From: Thysanoteuthis rhombus
Lineage: Eukaryota; Mollusca; Cephalopoda; Oegopsida; Thysanoteuthidae
Assembly: GCA_963457665.1 (NCBI GenBank)
Contig: OY735218.1
Span: 42,902,473-42,966,472, forward strand
DNA: 64,000 bases
Direction of reading: 5' to 3'
Both the position numbers and the translations under genes were made by a program. Positions 24,346 through 38,158 of this stretch are shown here, piece by piece. Below the pieces are notes generated by a model. It was not told the DNA's origin and did not search any database. It was given only the letters and a program-made list of their open reading frames with translations. Position 1 is the stretch's first letter. Each line of letters opens with the position of its first letter.

Positions 24346-26291
24346 CTGTTTTAAAAATAAAATAAACAATGAGAGATTTACAAAAGAAAAAAGAAAAAGC
24401 CACATTCTTTACAACATTTAGTGACTGTTGAACTTGCTTGTTGTTTGATAATATTCTTTATAAATATCAATAGAAACTTGATGGATAGCAGCCTATTGTT
24501 TGCTATCTACACTCAATCCTCATTCTCAACACTGTCATCTTGCTTTCATCAATTGTATAGTACTCAAGTCATTAACCATAAGCTAAGTTATTTTTAAATT
24601 TATCTTGTAGAGTAAAAAAAATAAAACTAGAATTAATATATTTTGGGGTCTTATGAAGAAGAAAAAAAAAAAAAGAGAAAAAAGAAGAAGATGGGGTCTA
24701 AGGAGTTGAAAAGGAACAATATACAGGGTGCAGGAAGTCTTCAACTGATACTGCCTTCAGTTAGATGTTCTCAACAATTCCAAAATGGTGACCATGGATT
24801 TGGGTTTTGGGGATCAGAAAATACTCACAAGGAGTAATACTTAGGTGAGTAAGGTGGCTGTGGTATCACAATAATATTACTTGGGGCCAAAATCTCGTTA
24901 GTGGAGAATGCAGTGTGATTTGTGATGAAGCATCCTAGAGCATCACAGAAGTGATCAGGCTGTCTCTCCATCCTTGGAGTACACATTGATTATGAGAAAA
25001 AAAAAACCAAACAAATGAGCATCAATTCAATCTTGATTTGTTCATTCCACTACGGGGATAAGGGGCTCATTTTCACAGCAAGTTCAAGGCATAGTAAAGA
25101 GAATATTGCTACAAAACAAAAATAAAGAGTGTCAGCAATGAAAAATTTGGATTGTTAATAAGAGTGCACTACAATTTCAATGTTCATGCTTAGCTGGCAC
25201 GATAATGAAAAATTAAAAATATTGGAGGAGCCTAAAATTCAGTTTGATTTTTGTTATTAGATGGCATAAGAGCATTTTAATCATACTATGACATTGACCT
25301 TATCAAAATGCATTTTTTTCTTCTAAATTGTCAAAACTAGCATGTCATTGGGACAGAAATAAGTAATTTTAAAGATTACTCTACTGAATTTCGGAGGAAA
25401 AAAAAAAAGAAAAAAATTACCTTAATGTACAGAAAAATAAATTAGTGTCCACCAAGATGTCTTATAAATAAGTGATCAAAGTTGAGTAACATTAGATCAA
25501 CTTTTTTTTAAAGATTGTATGGGTGACCAGAAGTGATAAAACTGGCTAGTGAGGGAGCTGATAGTGTATTTGCATTCCAGGCCTATATACATTCAAATAC
25601 ACATTTGCATTTCTTTTGTTAAATACACCTGATAACTATTTTAGGTTAATTCATACATTTCTAGATTATTAAAACAATCACGTAAAGACATTACAGGCCA
25701 AACAATTCAACAAATATTAAAGAGGTTTTTGTCCTTAATAAAAATAAAAATGAAATAATTTCCTCCTTTTTACATACCTTAAAAGTACACCATATTTCAA
25801 CACAAAACTGAAAATTGCTTAATACAGTAATTTACTTTTCAGATTCAGGGCAATAATTATGATTAAGCCTCATCCGACTAATTTTAGAAAAATTAATTAA
25901 ATGGATTCAAATTCTCCAGGAATTCATCTTTATGATTTAAAAATCCTCTGCTAACTTTATTATTTCATGAAATTTCTATAAAATATCAGATGCTTGATTG
26001 ACTTGAAAGATAAAAAAATTTCAGCAAGTTTCCATTAAAGAATATACATTAATAAATGAATAACATGAGGAAATCTGACCATCTTTGGTAGAATTTAAAA
26101 ATCTGTGCCCGTTTTTGTTTCAACATCTTACATCATACTGTTTTCCTGTGTAAACAAATATCTAGGTTTTTATTGTAGTATTATGTCAACAGTATGAGGA
26201 GGTACCTAATTTCATTGATTTTAACATTGAAATTGGAAGAACATTTTCATTATATTATGCCTTTTTTACTTTCAATGGTAAAAATGCAGTG

Positions 26292-26323
<32 letters not shown>

Positions 26324-26324
26324 T

Positions 26325-27090
26325 TTAAGGAGAAAGTACTGTGAATGTTTGAACATGTCAAAAGTGGTTTACAATGCTTCTTGCAGGAGATGCCCCTTGG
26401 TAAGATCAGTTAGGGATGATCAAATAATTACTTTAAAATTATGTAATGATATGGGAGAACCAACATTCAAAATATGAAAAATCAGTTTATCATTTGCACA
26501 AGCTTGTTTATGTTTCTTTGATGTATAACTTCCAAATAACTGAGTGAGGGGGAGACAGAAAAAAAAACAAAAAAAAAAAAAAAAAACACCTCTGTTGAAC
26601 TGTTTAAATGTAATGAAAATGTTCTGTTTTTGAAAAAGTGTGGTATGCGATGAAATGTGATCCTCAAAAGATTGTCAGGTTAGTGAAATGAACAACCAAA
26701 AACTATACTGAAAGTCAGTCTTCATCCAAAGAAAGTGATGCTGTGTACATGGTGAGATTGGAAGTGGGTACTTAGGAGGGGGGGGAGAAGCCAACTGATT
26801 CAAACAAGTACAATTTCCAATTAGACCAAACTGAAGGCAGCAATCAATAAAAAGTGCCTGGAATTAGTTTTGAAGAGATAGGATAAACACTAGACCTAAG
26901 TTAGTTTGCCTGGGGAAGTTTTTGCCATTTATTCCAATCTTTAGAGAATTCTTTTAATGAAAAAGATTTAATTCCCTGGAAGACTACAAAATGAATCCTG
27001 ATGAAAAAGAAATAGATAAAGTTGCCTAAAAGATAGCATAAGCAGAAGAGACAAAATGGTGAAGATGTTGCTCAATGTAGATTACTGGAA
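26325..27090 (+). mobile_element. Degenerate mariner-family transposase, copy 2
   Basis: Aligns with copies 1 and 3 in order. It starts with GTACTGTGAATGTTTGAACATG, then CAAAAGTGGTTTACAA (KWF-like), then a CACAAGCTTGTTTATG block matching the HLLQLGY region. GTGGTATGCGATGAAATG (VVCDEM) follows at the first catalytic position, where the aspartate is kept. The later landmarks are GAAGGCAGCAATCAATAAAA and a degraded GATAAACACTAGACC at the DNARPH position. Many stops and an internal A run destroy the frame. A 30-base A run (26292-26321) sits directly before it. It is an old, inactive copy. Confidence 0.75.
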
Positions 27091-27688
27091 AAATAAGAAA
27101 TCATCTTTGTTCTTCCTTGGACCCAATGAGCTTTTTTCACAATACAATAAAATTTTGGGCAACTAGAAATTTCCACAAGTACCTACGCTAAAGGTAACCC
27201 TCCCACCATCTTAAGTATATACTTGCAGCTTACATAAAATCTTCAATACTTACATATTTCAGATTTTTATAAAAAAAAAAAAAAATAAATAAATAAAAAA
27301 AATTGAAGAAATAAAAATATTGCTGTAAAAGAAAAGAAAATGGAAATTCTGATCGGTAAGGTCCAAGTAATTTCAGACAGACCCAATATTAAAATTGAAT
27401 GTTCGGTATTAATCAAAAATAAAACAATTTTAAAAATGCATACGATATTCCAAGGGTCACCAAACAAGCATTCATAGTATCTGCACACGAAATATCAACA
27501 TGAATATTGAAAAAAAATTTAACCGAATCTGTAATATTCCAAGTGTATAATATTCATGAAAAGAACTTAGTTAGAAATGAGTAGTTGAATATTACTTTCA
27601 AATATAGAGGCAATACTACTAGTCATGAACAAAATTGTTATATACTTCAGAGAGAGAGAGAGAGAGAGAGTCTCTGGCAAAGCTAAAT

Positions 27689-27693
<5 letters not shown>

Positions 27694-27774
<81 letters not shown>
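27694..27774. repeat. (AT)n microsatellite, about 80 bp
   Basis: Uninterrupted AT dinucleotides, about 40 units, preceded by a (GA)n run at 27649-27670. Such tracts form cruciforms and are prone to length change and assembly error. Confidence 0.97.
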
Positions 27775-27777
<3 letters not shown>

Positions 27778-28372
27778 GCACACTTGTATATACTACCTGA
27801 TCAGAGCAGGTGTAAAATAAAATAAATTTCACAAATTATCACAATTCTTGGAACACCTCATTACAGTAGAGCTCATTAGGTAAATACACAAGTTCCCCCG
27901 CACTATCTTTGGCACAATAAAGAAATCATGAAGAGGGAGGGGAGGGTGGGGCACATGACAACTGTTCAAGTTTAGTTTGTGAAAAGTGCAGCTAGACAAT
28001 GTATCACTGGAGTTTATGGTAATGATAAAAAATGCAAACATTAAGTGGGAAAGGTTTAAGGAAATTTCCAGTTAAACATTAACCAAAAGGAAGTTCTGTA
28101 AAATCTCAGAACTTGCATACTGATGAACTTACAAAGGAAAAGAAATAAAAACACATGAAGTTGCAGGAATAATTTAGGGTAAATCAATCTACCATAGCAT
28201 GTTTACAACCTTAAGGAAAATGAATTCAGGAAAGAAACAGAGTTTGAAGGATCTTTCTCTAGTTGCATAACACAAATATGTCATTTTTGGATACAAGAGT
28301 CACTCACATAGTGAAAAAAAATGATGGCTACACCCAGGACAGCTTTTAACACCTCACCCCAACTGGATATCT

Positions 28373-28555
28373 TTGGGAGAAAATTGTTCTCTTAGTGAGG
28401 TTCAAAAAGGAAATAAGATGGGAAATTCTTCCATTTGCAGTGTGTTTCCTAGACCTGTCACTAGTTTGCTTAACAGTTCCAAGATCAAAAAATGCCTTGA
28501 ATCCATTGAATCAAAACAAAAAATAATTGAATGCACAATTTTGCTGAAAGGCTGA
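28373..28555 (+). mobile_element. Possible pogo/Tigger-type helix-turn-helix remnant
   Basis: A 60-codon frame reads LSEVQKGNKMGNSSICSVF, then PRPVTSLLNSSKIKKCLES. The layout resembles the N-terminal CENP-B-like helix-turn-helix of pogo/Tigger transposases (xxVxKGxKKxxICxxFxxPxSTLxxxLKNKxKI). The resemblance is loose, and neither the second DNA-binding half nor a DDE domain was found nearby. It could also be a chance frame. Confidence 0.3.
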
Positions 28556-30624
28556 GTAAAGTCAGAGAAAATAGCATAATTATTCAGTCATCAAACTATA
28601 AATTTATATGGAAAAAATTCAAAAAAAAAAATTGATACTAACCTCTGACACTGAAATTGGTTCTAGATGACTTGTGAATAATTAAATACCTATCTGGTAG
28701 ATAAGTCTGGATCTAAGATTGTATAATATTACAGAAAAAACATCCATAAATGCCAGGTCATAAGTTGACCCCAAAACTAAGGTTAATTTAGCATATGCAG
28801 TAAGGGCTATCTATAACAACCAATTTTTGAAGATTTCCATTACAGAGAAATTCTTTTAAAACAGGTTCGTTACATGACAACCTGATCCGAATGCTCCATT
28901 TGCATTACAACAATGCAGTTGAGGAGCAATTTGAAAATAGATTTAAAAAAAATTTTTGTATATAAAGGATTCAAAAGCATTCAAATTAGTTTTCATTTTA
29001 ATGTTTCAGATATTGTACAAAACGGAACTCAAGGCATCAAAATCAAGTGCTGAAAGTCTTACAATCTGTTCAATTTATGGGAACAACATTACATTGTTGT
29101 TTAAAAAGAAAAAAAATTATACATACTCACATTACGTAGTTATCTGATACAGACAAGAGACACTTTGACTGATCCTTGTTACTTAAATAAGCAACAACAA
29201 ACACTCGTTAAGTTAGTCATAAGCATTCTGACATATTTGGGGGGGGAAGCTTACCTTATAGAAGATATAAATACTATCATATTTTATGTTCTAATTCAGT
29301 TTAAATAAGGTTCAAAATTCTAAAAATTTGTCATTTCCATTTTTAGAAAAGTATTGCCAATACAGTCTAGTGGTCAAAATAGTTTAAATCCAGAGACTTA
29401 AAGTATTAAATGCCATTACAAGCACCAAAAAGTTTTTAACATGCATCATAAATCCAAACTAATCAAATACTATTTTTTTTTTAAAATAAACATATGCAGA
29501 TAAGTTTATTGGTTCAGTTATCACATCTTTGGAGGTATCCCAAAATAAAAACCTTCAACAATGCAAACGGGTTTAAGCAACAATGCAGGAGGTTTAAGCA
29601 AGTGATAACTAGATCTTTGTTGCAACATGTTTTTTTTTCTTTCATTACTTTTCATACACATCATTTCAGTCAAGATGCTGTAGGATAAAAATCTTCAATC
29701 TAAACGCAATTAAAAGAAAAAACATCCATGTAGCACTACCCAGTGGTCTACAAATGGGATATCAGATTTGCTTTGAATTCAGTTTTGAGAGAAGGAGAAG
29801 GTGGACCAAGAAACTAATTGTCAAAGCTTTCTGTTTATATTACAAGTGTAATTTCCAGGGGGAATAAACAGAGGAAGAAAAAATCTATTTAGTTTATTTC
29901 TTCTAAAAGTGATTGAGCTTCAAATAATACATTGAACACTTGGCATTTACACGTATACATATGCACACACATCAGGGAAGAATAAATTGTGCCATCATTA
30001 CATCTATTCGTTATATTCTACTTTCAGAAAAGAAAAAGTAACAAATTATCTTCAAAGGGCATTGCACATAACTCCTATCCAAACAAATTTTAGAACATAG
30101 ATTACAATGGATCAAGTTTGGATTCATTTTAGTACCAGGTTGCTTGAAAAAAAAAATAAATAAATAAAAAATAAAAAATTTAAAAAAATCATTGTATTAC
30201 AGAGATGAGCCTTGACTTATTTAATTTGCTTAGAATTAGTAAAACTATTTCCTTGAATTTCATTAATTGCTTTCAAGTTCTAAATTTAAAAGGCCTAGAA
30301 TGTACTTAAAGGAGACCTACCATAAGATGATTTGAAATTTTTAGTTTCAAGAGAAAAAAAAAAAAGAAAAAAAGATACATTTCCAATCTTCTGAAAAATC
30401 AATTGTGGAATAGAACAGATTAAATAATTCTTGAATTTTGATTAGACACTCCAAAGATTCAAGTTGTATTATCTCAAGATATTAAATACTTGCAATTGAA
30501 TTACAGAAATATAGAATGAAAAAAATGGGAGAGGGAAGAAAAAAAACTAAAAAGAAAAAACAAACAAAAAGTTAGAACAAGAAAATTAAACATATCTAAA
30601 CAATATGACCTTTTCATCTGTTAA

Positions 30625-30626
<2 letters not shown>

Positions 30627-30687
<61 letters not shown>
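30627..30687. repeat. (AT)n microsatellite, about 60 bp
   Basis: Uninterrupted AT dinucleotides in intron 3. Confidence 0.97.
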
Positions 30688-30690
<3 letters not shown>

Positions 30691-33600
30691 AATGGGAGGC
30701 AAGTCAATAGACAGGTAGCAAAACGAAATAGGTTGGATTAGTGAAACAAGCAGTCATACAGTGAGAATAATTGCTCAAGCTCATGCAGAAGATTAAAACT
30801 TCAGTGAAACAAGTTGTCTCAAGCAATTTTACAATGATATTGTATGTAAACATTTTTATAGGCAATTCACTTCCCTTTTCACTGGACATTTAATAGACAT
30901 TTCTTCAAGACTAAACTTAAGAACTGAAATACATTTCTATAGCTATTTCTCTGCAATACAAAGTTTAAGATTAATTTTGAAAAACTTGCAAATCTTAGCC
31001 AAAAGATGCATGATACTGACAAATGTATTCCACCAACAGGTAATTCTAACACTCAATAGATAAAATGAAAAGCTTTATTTATAGAACAAACAAGAAGTCA
31101 GGGGTGATAGCAAGTCTCAGTTCTAAAATTTCATCTATTCTACATGGGTCATTGTGAAATTTTAGTTCACAAGACAGACAAATTTAAAAAAAGGAAAATG
31201 TACATGACAATGCCCTCCACCCAAAAAAGAAAAAAAAAATTTAGATTATAGAAACTGACAGGATTAGTCAAAAAGCTGATATCAGTACTTTCTCTCTCCA
31301 CGTGATACCTTAAATCCATGTCAGATTTATTGAGAGGAATTGGAAATCCAGCCTGTGTACTGAAGCAACATTCATCAGTAACCCCCCCCCCCAGTCTATA
31401 GGGCTTCACAACCAATTTATAGGGTTTTTAAATCTAAGAGCTTTAAAGATATGTACAGCTAGATAAATTGGGAAAGGAGAAGTGGTGAAAGTGGTTCCTA
31501 AGCCATTTCTGAAAAATGACACACACTCTTTATAATGAAGAAATCAGTAATGAGGAAAAGCATAAAATTAACTATTTATAATGAACTGATCAATAATTGA
31601 AACAAACACAGCAAATGGAAATAAGGACTTTAAGAAAGAACACAGTTGTCTAGATCCAATGTATTATACTTTTGACAATATACTGAAATATTCTGAGTAT
31701 TGGATCCAGTTTGGTGCATACAATCAAGTGGAAGTACTTCTCCCACCCATGAATTCCAAATCCATGATTTTCTATTGTACATCTCAGGTAAGCAAATGTT
31801 AATTAAATCTAAGGATATTACCATTGACTGACTGAACAAATTTTAAATTCTCCAAAGTGGGAAAGAAAAAAAAATATAGGCAAACAGAATCAAGATGCAG
31901 AGCTCGGATGGTGAGGGGGTAGCCTTTTAGCAACCAAGACAGAAAGCAACAAAGATTTGAGCATAGCAAGGACCGGTCCCAGGTGCGCTAAGTGACAGTG
32001 GGATTCATGCGATAGAACAGTTTGCTGACAAACAAGGAAAATGTCAAACTCAAATCTGTTTTTAATCAATGGAAAGAGAATCTTTCATTTGTGTTTGATC
32101 ATAAGACAATTTTGCCCACATCAAAACCTTTACAGAAAAAAATTTGGAGGATAATCTCAAAATAAAGTACACATTTGCGTGTGATTTTACATGAATGACA
32201 CAGAATTGTTTTACTTGAAGAAAAAAAAAAAAAAGTAATACCACATTACCAGGTCATTTTCCGTTTACACACACATTAAGATTATGTATCCAAACTCAGT
32301 ATGGTTATGAACTGCTTGAATTTGAGAATTCTAATCTTTGGACATTCAAGCCTTTCCAATTGAGAGAAAATATTATAACCTGTTATTTCATAGACTTAAA
32401 AGATGGCCACGTAACAATTGAATAGAGAACAAAATGATTCCCAACATGCTTAGCTTAAGGATCATCAAATCCTTTATTCCACTTATTATGAATGGAGGCG
32501 AAAATGTCCAAAAGGAAAAATGGCAGCAACTCAAGTAAGAATATTCTCAAAGGAATTTTAAATCCAGAAGTAATCAGTGAATATAGTAATAAACAATTTA
32601 TGCACAAATTCAATTTTTGAACTTTCAGTTAAGGTTCCTACCAATTAAACTGCAAGGTCTTTAAGCATCATGTAGAGAAAGCAAATTCAATTTATTACTT
32701 TCATGACAGCAATTCATTCGTGCTAATAATAAAAATCCCTATTTTATAACTGTATATCCACTATTTTCAAGAGAACCATCCAAAAAGAATTACTACAGCC
32801 CTTGAAACTCATCTCTTCCAGACTAAACAATTCCCTAATATTCAATAAACTATCAATTTTGATCCTTAACAAATGTTATTTACCCAGCTTTCATCAAAAT
32901 GATTTTCAAAAACAACTTACAGCTTTTTATGATTTTATTTGTTTTAGATGCAAGGTGGGTATTTGGAATTCGATAAAACTTTAGCAGCCAATTTGGAAAT
33001 GCTTCCAGATTCTATTCTGGACACTACTCATATCCCAATGCAAAAAAATGGCTGAAGACAAATGTCACACAAACAGCAACATTGACCAAGTTATACACTA
33101 ATAACTAAAAAGATTCCACGGGGGGGTTGGGGGAGACAAAAAACAAAAAAACTATTAATTTGCCTACATCATAATTTAAACCATTACAGTATATTTGAAA
33201 AATGCAAACAAACCATTTTATCAGATGTTCACCTTTCACGCATATTGTCAACTCAAAAACATTCACAAGAGCTTGACTTCAGAAATTCTTGATCTTAAAG
33301 ATAATTGATGCTCATAAGCAACCTACTCTTTCATTTTTCAATAAAGTAAACATTAGTCGAGTACAGAAGAAAAATGCTCATAAATGAGAAGCAGTACTTA
33401 ACTGGATATTCACTATCAGGTCAAATTCAACATTATTTTGGTGCTTTATTCATACAAGCAACTTTTACAGTGGATGATCTTTATGCCATACATAACAAAA
33501 GTGGATTTGAAAAAAGAAAAAAAAAATCTTAGGATAAAACATCAATTTTTCAGAGACTATCACCATGAAACCTGCTGCAGGAATACTCATTGAATTTACC

Positions 33601-33799
33601 CATTTCTATGAAGAGTTTTCAAATAATTTTCTTTTGACTTATTCATTCAAGAAGAATGACAAATATAAGCTTGCTATAAGATAAGAATTTAACTAATATT
33701 AGATTTAAAAAAAAAAAAAAAAAATTCTAGTTCTCGAAAAATGCCAAAAACACTATTCAAGTTTGTCTTTGAAAAGAGGAGGAAACCAACTTCAAATAT

Positions 33800-34110
33800 T
33801 CATATTTTCAGACACTTATAGCATGTGCATTCTTCTGCTAGTTGGCAATTTTGGAGTACATCATCTTGTTGATCACCACAAGTGTTCTGGACTTGTTCTC
33901 TTCCATACAAAAGTGGGCCTTGGCTTAAGCCACTAGATTGTAGAAGAATGGTCAACTGCTTGACCCAACACCTCTTTCGAATATCATCCAACAAACTGGA
34001 AAACTTGTGCACAGGTCAAGTAGATTCCTTAACAAGTAGGCTTTCAAAATTCAAGTCACCACTTAATTTCTTACAAATATTTTGAAAATTCCTAACTACA
34101 GAACTAGGAC
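33800..34110 (-). pseudogene. Unrecognised broken frame with one internal stop
   Basis: On the minus strand one frame runs about 103 codons with a single TGA at 34016-34018. Before the stop it reads VVRNFQNICKKLSGDLNFES. After it come FSSLLDDIRKRCWVKQLTIL, GPLLYGREQVQNTCGDQQDD and ECTCYKCLKI, then a stop. Its composition is more protein-like than the AT-rich intron around it. I did not recognise the family. It may be a decayed mobile-element or retrogene fragment, or chance; it lies within intron 3 on the same strand as the host gene. Confidence 0.3.
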
Positions 34111-34849
34111 CTCCCCTCTCAAATAGACACCTTAGAAAAAAAAAAAAAAAATTCCATCTTTGAAATATTTGATTCATTAGTAAAGATTGGAAAAAAAAAA
34201 AAAAAAAAAAAATGAGATGAAAATTACATGTACACCTTATAGAACTGGAGATATTTTTTGAATGTACATTGAGACAAACAATAAATAATACATTTCCAGT
34301 AGAAATTTGCACGGGATTTCTTTATTTTTTTTTCTTTCTCTCCGAATAATTCAATCATATCTGAAAATTCCCATTTTATTCTTTCACCTTGCCCAACTCA
34401 GATTTTGTTAATTATAATCAATATAGTGAAAGGAAAAAAAAAAAAAAAATGCTGAAAGTATTTTTATTTTTGTTTCACTAGAAGCTTTTTTGTGACCAGA
34501 GAGGTCAAATCATTTGTTATTAGAGAGATAAACATTGATGTTTAAAGTAATTTAAATCTCAACTTGCAGTGGTTTATCACTTGTTAGAGTACAACCAGGC
34601 ATTGACTTGCAGCTGGATTACTTTTCATGTTGGTTCATTTCTCTTTGGAGAGAAGAAAGTAAAGGTGTATCAATATCAAAATATTAGTCATAGTATCTAA
34701 CATTGTATCTATTCCATACTTTTTCTTCTTGAACATCTATCATTCGTTAAATTTCTTTCAAAAAGTCATTAGCTCAATCCAGTAAGGTGTTTCCTGTCTC
34801 AACAACTGGAAACAAACATGATGTATCGAACACCACATTTATTTATTTT

Positions 34850-35125
34850 TTTTTTTCTACTAATTGAAAATCATTCCAGATAATTTGGATAGAGTCTTTA
34901 TCAAGTTGTTCAAGTGATTATTACCGTTATGCTTTCAATCAAAATTTAAAATGTTAAACTATACTTTCGTTCGTCATTTTTTCAAAGCTTGTCAAAACTA
35001 TCATTAATGTTTTGCTGGCAAAATTCAAAAACAAACACTGAATTAAAGCAGCACCATTCTATGAAAATTCTATTTCATCTTTTTTTAAACAAATATTTAG
35101 ACTTGCCTTCCTGGTAAAAAGAAAA
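34850..35125. repeat. Dispersed repeat family B, copy 2
   Basis: Shares the ordered blocks described for 8985-9310, beginning with TTTTTCTACTAATTGAAA and including ATTATTACCGTTATGCT, TTTTTTCAAAGCTTGTC and CATTAATGTTTTGCTGG. It has diverged strongly from the other copy. Confidence 0.6.
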
Positions 35126-38118
35126 AACTTCATATTTTAAATTTTTCTCAAAGTCTATGAGAGTAGCTTCCCTTTATTCATGAGTAAAAAAAAAAAAATA
35201 AATAAAAAAAAAATTAATTGAAGGTACTGTATTTGTTGAGTAACTCTAGTTATCCCTTGCAATTCCTGAGGGTTAGGTGCACCACCCATGTGCTAAATCC
35301 ACAAATAATTTTTTGCTCCCCCCCCCCGCCAAGTAAAACCCAATTGGTCCTCCAAAACCATAAACTTTGAATAACACTACCATTCCCAAATTATAATTGT
35401 ACAAATGAATGAATAAATACAATAAAGCATTCAGTCGAAAAAAAAAAAAAAAAAAAAAAAAAGGTAGTAATAACATATGAATGTATGATTATCACCTAAA
35501 GCTTTTACATTCTGTTTATACAGTACAGCATATTTTCTAGGATGCAGTTTTTTACAGTACACTGCAAATTTTCAAAATATTCACATGGAATACTGAACAA
35601 CAAATGGAAAATCCACAAATGGCAACAGATAACTGTATTGAGTAACTATAAATTGATCTGAAGTAAAAATGTAGTGAATACATTTTTGGTACATCCAAAT
35701 TCTTTTCAACAGTTATGTTTATAATGATTGCATATTTTGATTTAGTTCAGTTATTATAAGATGCTTTTGGTGGAAATCAAGCATCAGAATTTAAACTCAC
35801 AAAGCTAAAATTGATTAATAATATTACTTGTACATTAGTTCTATAGATTTAATAAGAAAAAAAAGTCCCTCTGAAGCATGAATGAAACAGACATTTTTCA
35901 TTATCACCTTGTTTATGCAAGCTAACTGACCTCAAAACTCGAGAGATCTCTTGCTTTTTTTTTTCAAACCAATTACCAAAAAAGCTTCAATCCTCTAAAT
36001 ACTAGTAAAATATAAGTACTGAAAATCAATGTGACCAGCCTAAAAATTTGTGATATCTATAGAAAGCATTAATAAATAGATGAATAAAATGGAAAGGGGA
36101 AAAAGAAAAAAGAAAAAAAAAAGGGAGAAAGAAGATAGCCATTTTGGAGTAATGACTAGAAATTGAATTTAGATGGGCAGATGGTTTAATCACACCAAGA
36201 AAACCTGGATTGGAAAATAACCATAGATAACACCATTTTTTTTTTTTTTTTTTTTTTTTTTTCAAATAGGCTTTCAATTTTTTACCAAACTAGCTTAATA
36301 TACAAATAAAATGTATTTTCTGGTATTCAAACTGACAGTTGAGTTGGTGTAATTTCTTTTTTTCTAATTAATAAAGTTTCTTGAAGAAATTATATTTCTT
36401 AATAGAGTTGGGGAAAAAAAAAAAAAAAGAGAGATAAGGGATTGTTAATTGGAGGAGCGGATTTCAAGAACAAGTGAAACTTATAGTCTTAAAAAAATAT
36501 GGCAAAATAATGCCTTTACTGAATTGTATAACTGATATAATTACACATGAAACATAAGGAAAAAAATAAATTTACTCTGATGAATTTTCATCAATCTAAA
36601 AGAATTTTATTTCTCTCAGAAATTTCCTTTGAATATTTGAAACCACAATGCAACCAAAAAGTATACAGAAGTTATACACAATTACATGGTTGCATTTGTA
36701 GAGGTTAAATAAAATGAAAAAAAAAATAAAAAGAATTCTCAGAAATTTGTATCGGAAATTTAAAAAATAAAATAAAATAAAATAAAAATAAATAAAATAA
36801 ATAAATAAATAAAAGAATTTTCACCCTTCATCAAATGAGTTTGGAAATCATTAAATCAAATTAGTTGATTCTTGGTGAATTTTTAAAATCTTAGGGATTT
36901 TTGCCTAAAAATTTTATGCAAATTATCATCATTTTTTGTTTGCAGGTAAACAAATTTCACACTATCACTTTTCAAAATATCAGAGTGTACACTTGATTTT
37001 TTCTTTACGTCAAAATTTCCTCCAATTTCACTTACTAAAGGCATGAAGACTTCTACTATAAAATGAACTTTTATACAAAGTAAGGGTTTGTTTTTTTCTT
37101 GATTTCCCACCAAAACTTGAGAAATACTAACTGATGACCGCCTGATTCAAATCACACAGACCATAGAAGCTACCAGACTAGGAAATCCCAGATCAAAGAG
37201 GTTTAACCTGTACTTGTTTGTCTAACACAAACCAAACTGCTGAGGGACCCATATCATAAATTTCGGCAAATGAATCTAAATCAAGACAAATATATCCAAC
37301 CTGCAAACAAGGAATTTAACGCTTGCAAAATATAAAATACCAATACGCATCAAGGACTTGAATTCAAACTGAAGAGTAATTAGTAAGGTTCTCAGAATGT
37401 CTCACAATCTTTTATAATAGGAAAAAAATTCCTTGTTAGTAGAGAATTCACTCAGCAGAAGGCATTTGTAGAGACAATTATAGAAATTCATAAAAATTTG
37501 AGAGTTGATAGGAAAGTGGATACTTGATAGATTTCCAAGTGCTATAGGAGTCAAAAAATAATTCCTTTTGGATTGAAAGGATAACTTTTAGAAGAACGAG
37601 CTTCTCAACTCAATATTTGGAGACCATAAAGTAATGGGAGGGTGGTTTACTTAAGTGACCATGACCAAGTATTACAATTTGGAAATTTGATTACTTTATG
37701 ATTTAATATTTTTGTTTTAATCAAGATTAAATCATTCTTAAAAGAAGAAAAAAAAAATCACAAAATGTCTGAAGAATCTAGCACCATTTTTAAGATAAAC
37801 AGTGAGAGCCCTTTGCATAACTTTAATGACAATAACAAATGAAAGGGAGGGGGGGACACTAGTAAGCCACTTAAAATTTTGGGCAAACAAAGAGAAAAAT
37901 TTTAAATCCCAAATTGGTAATGTTAATATTGAAAACATAACTGCACTTCAGTTACCTCCCTATTAAATTCAAGGCTAGTAGACAGGCCTTATTGTGGGAA
38001 AGAGGCATAAAACTTGTTGCCATCAACCAAAAACTGAACCAAATTAATTAACTAATGAGTCACATTTTGAAATTGCGAGAGATAAAATTTGCTTTCATAT
38101 CAAAACCACTTTTTGATA

Positions 38119-38120
<2 letters not shown>

Positions 38121-38158
<38 letters not shown>
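38121..38158. repeat. (AT)n(AC)n microsatellite
   Basis: About 14 AT units followed by five AC units, in intron 3, about 500 bases downstream of the microexon on the minus strand. Confidence 0.95.

Noticed and set aside
24840-25010. GC-richer patch suspected to be a SINE
   Set aside because: No A/B box, tail or second copy could be recognised in the window.
25782-25811. Possible 30-nt microexon between exons 3 and 4
   Set aside because: It is bracketed by CAATTTTCAG and GTATGT and phase-compatible, but the product (FCVEIWCTFK) is unlike the charged protein around it and the acceptor tract is weak.
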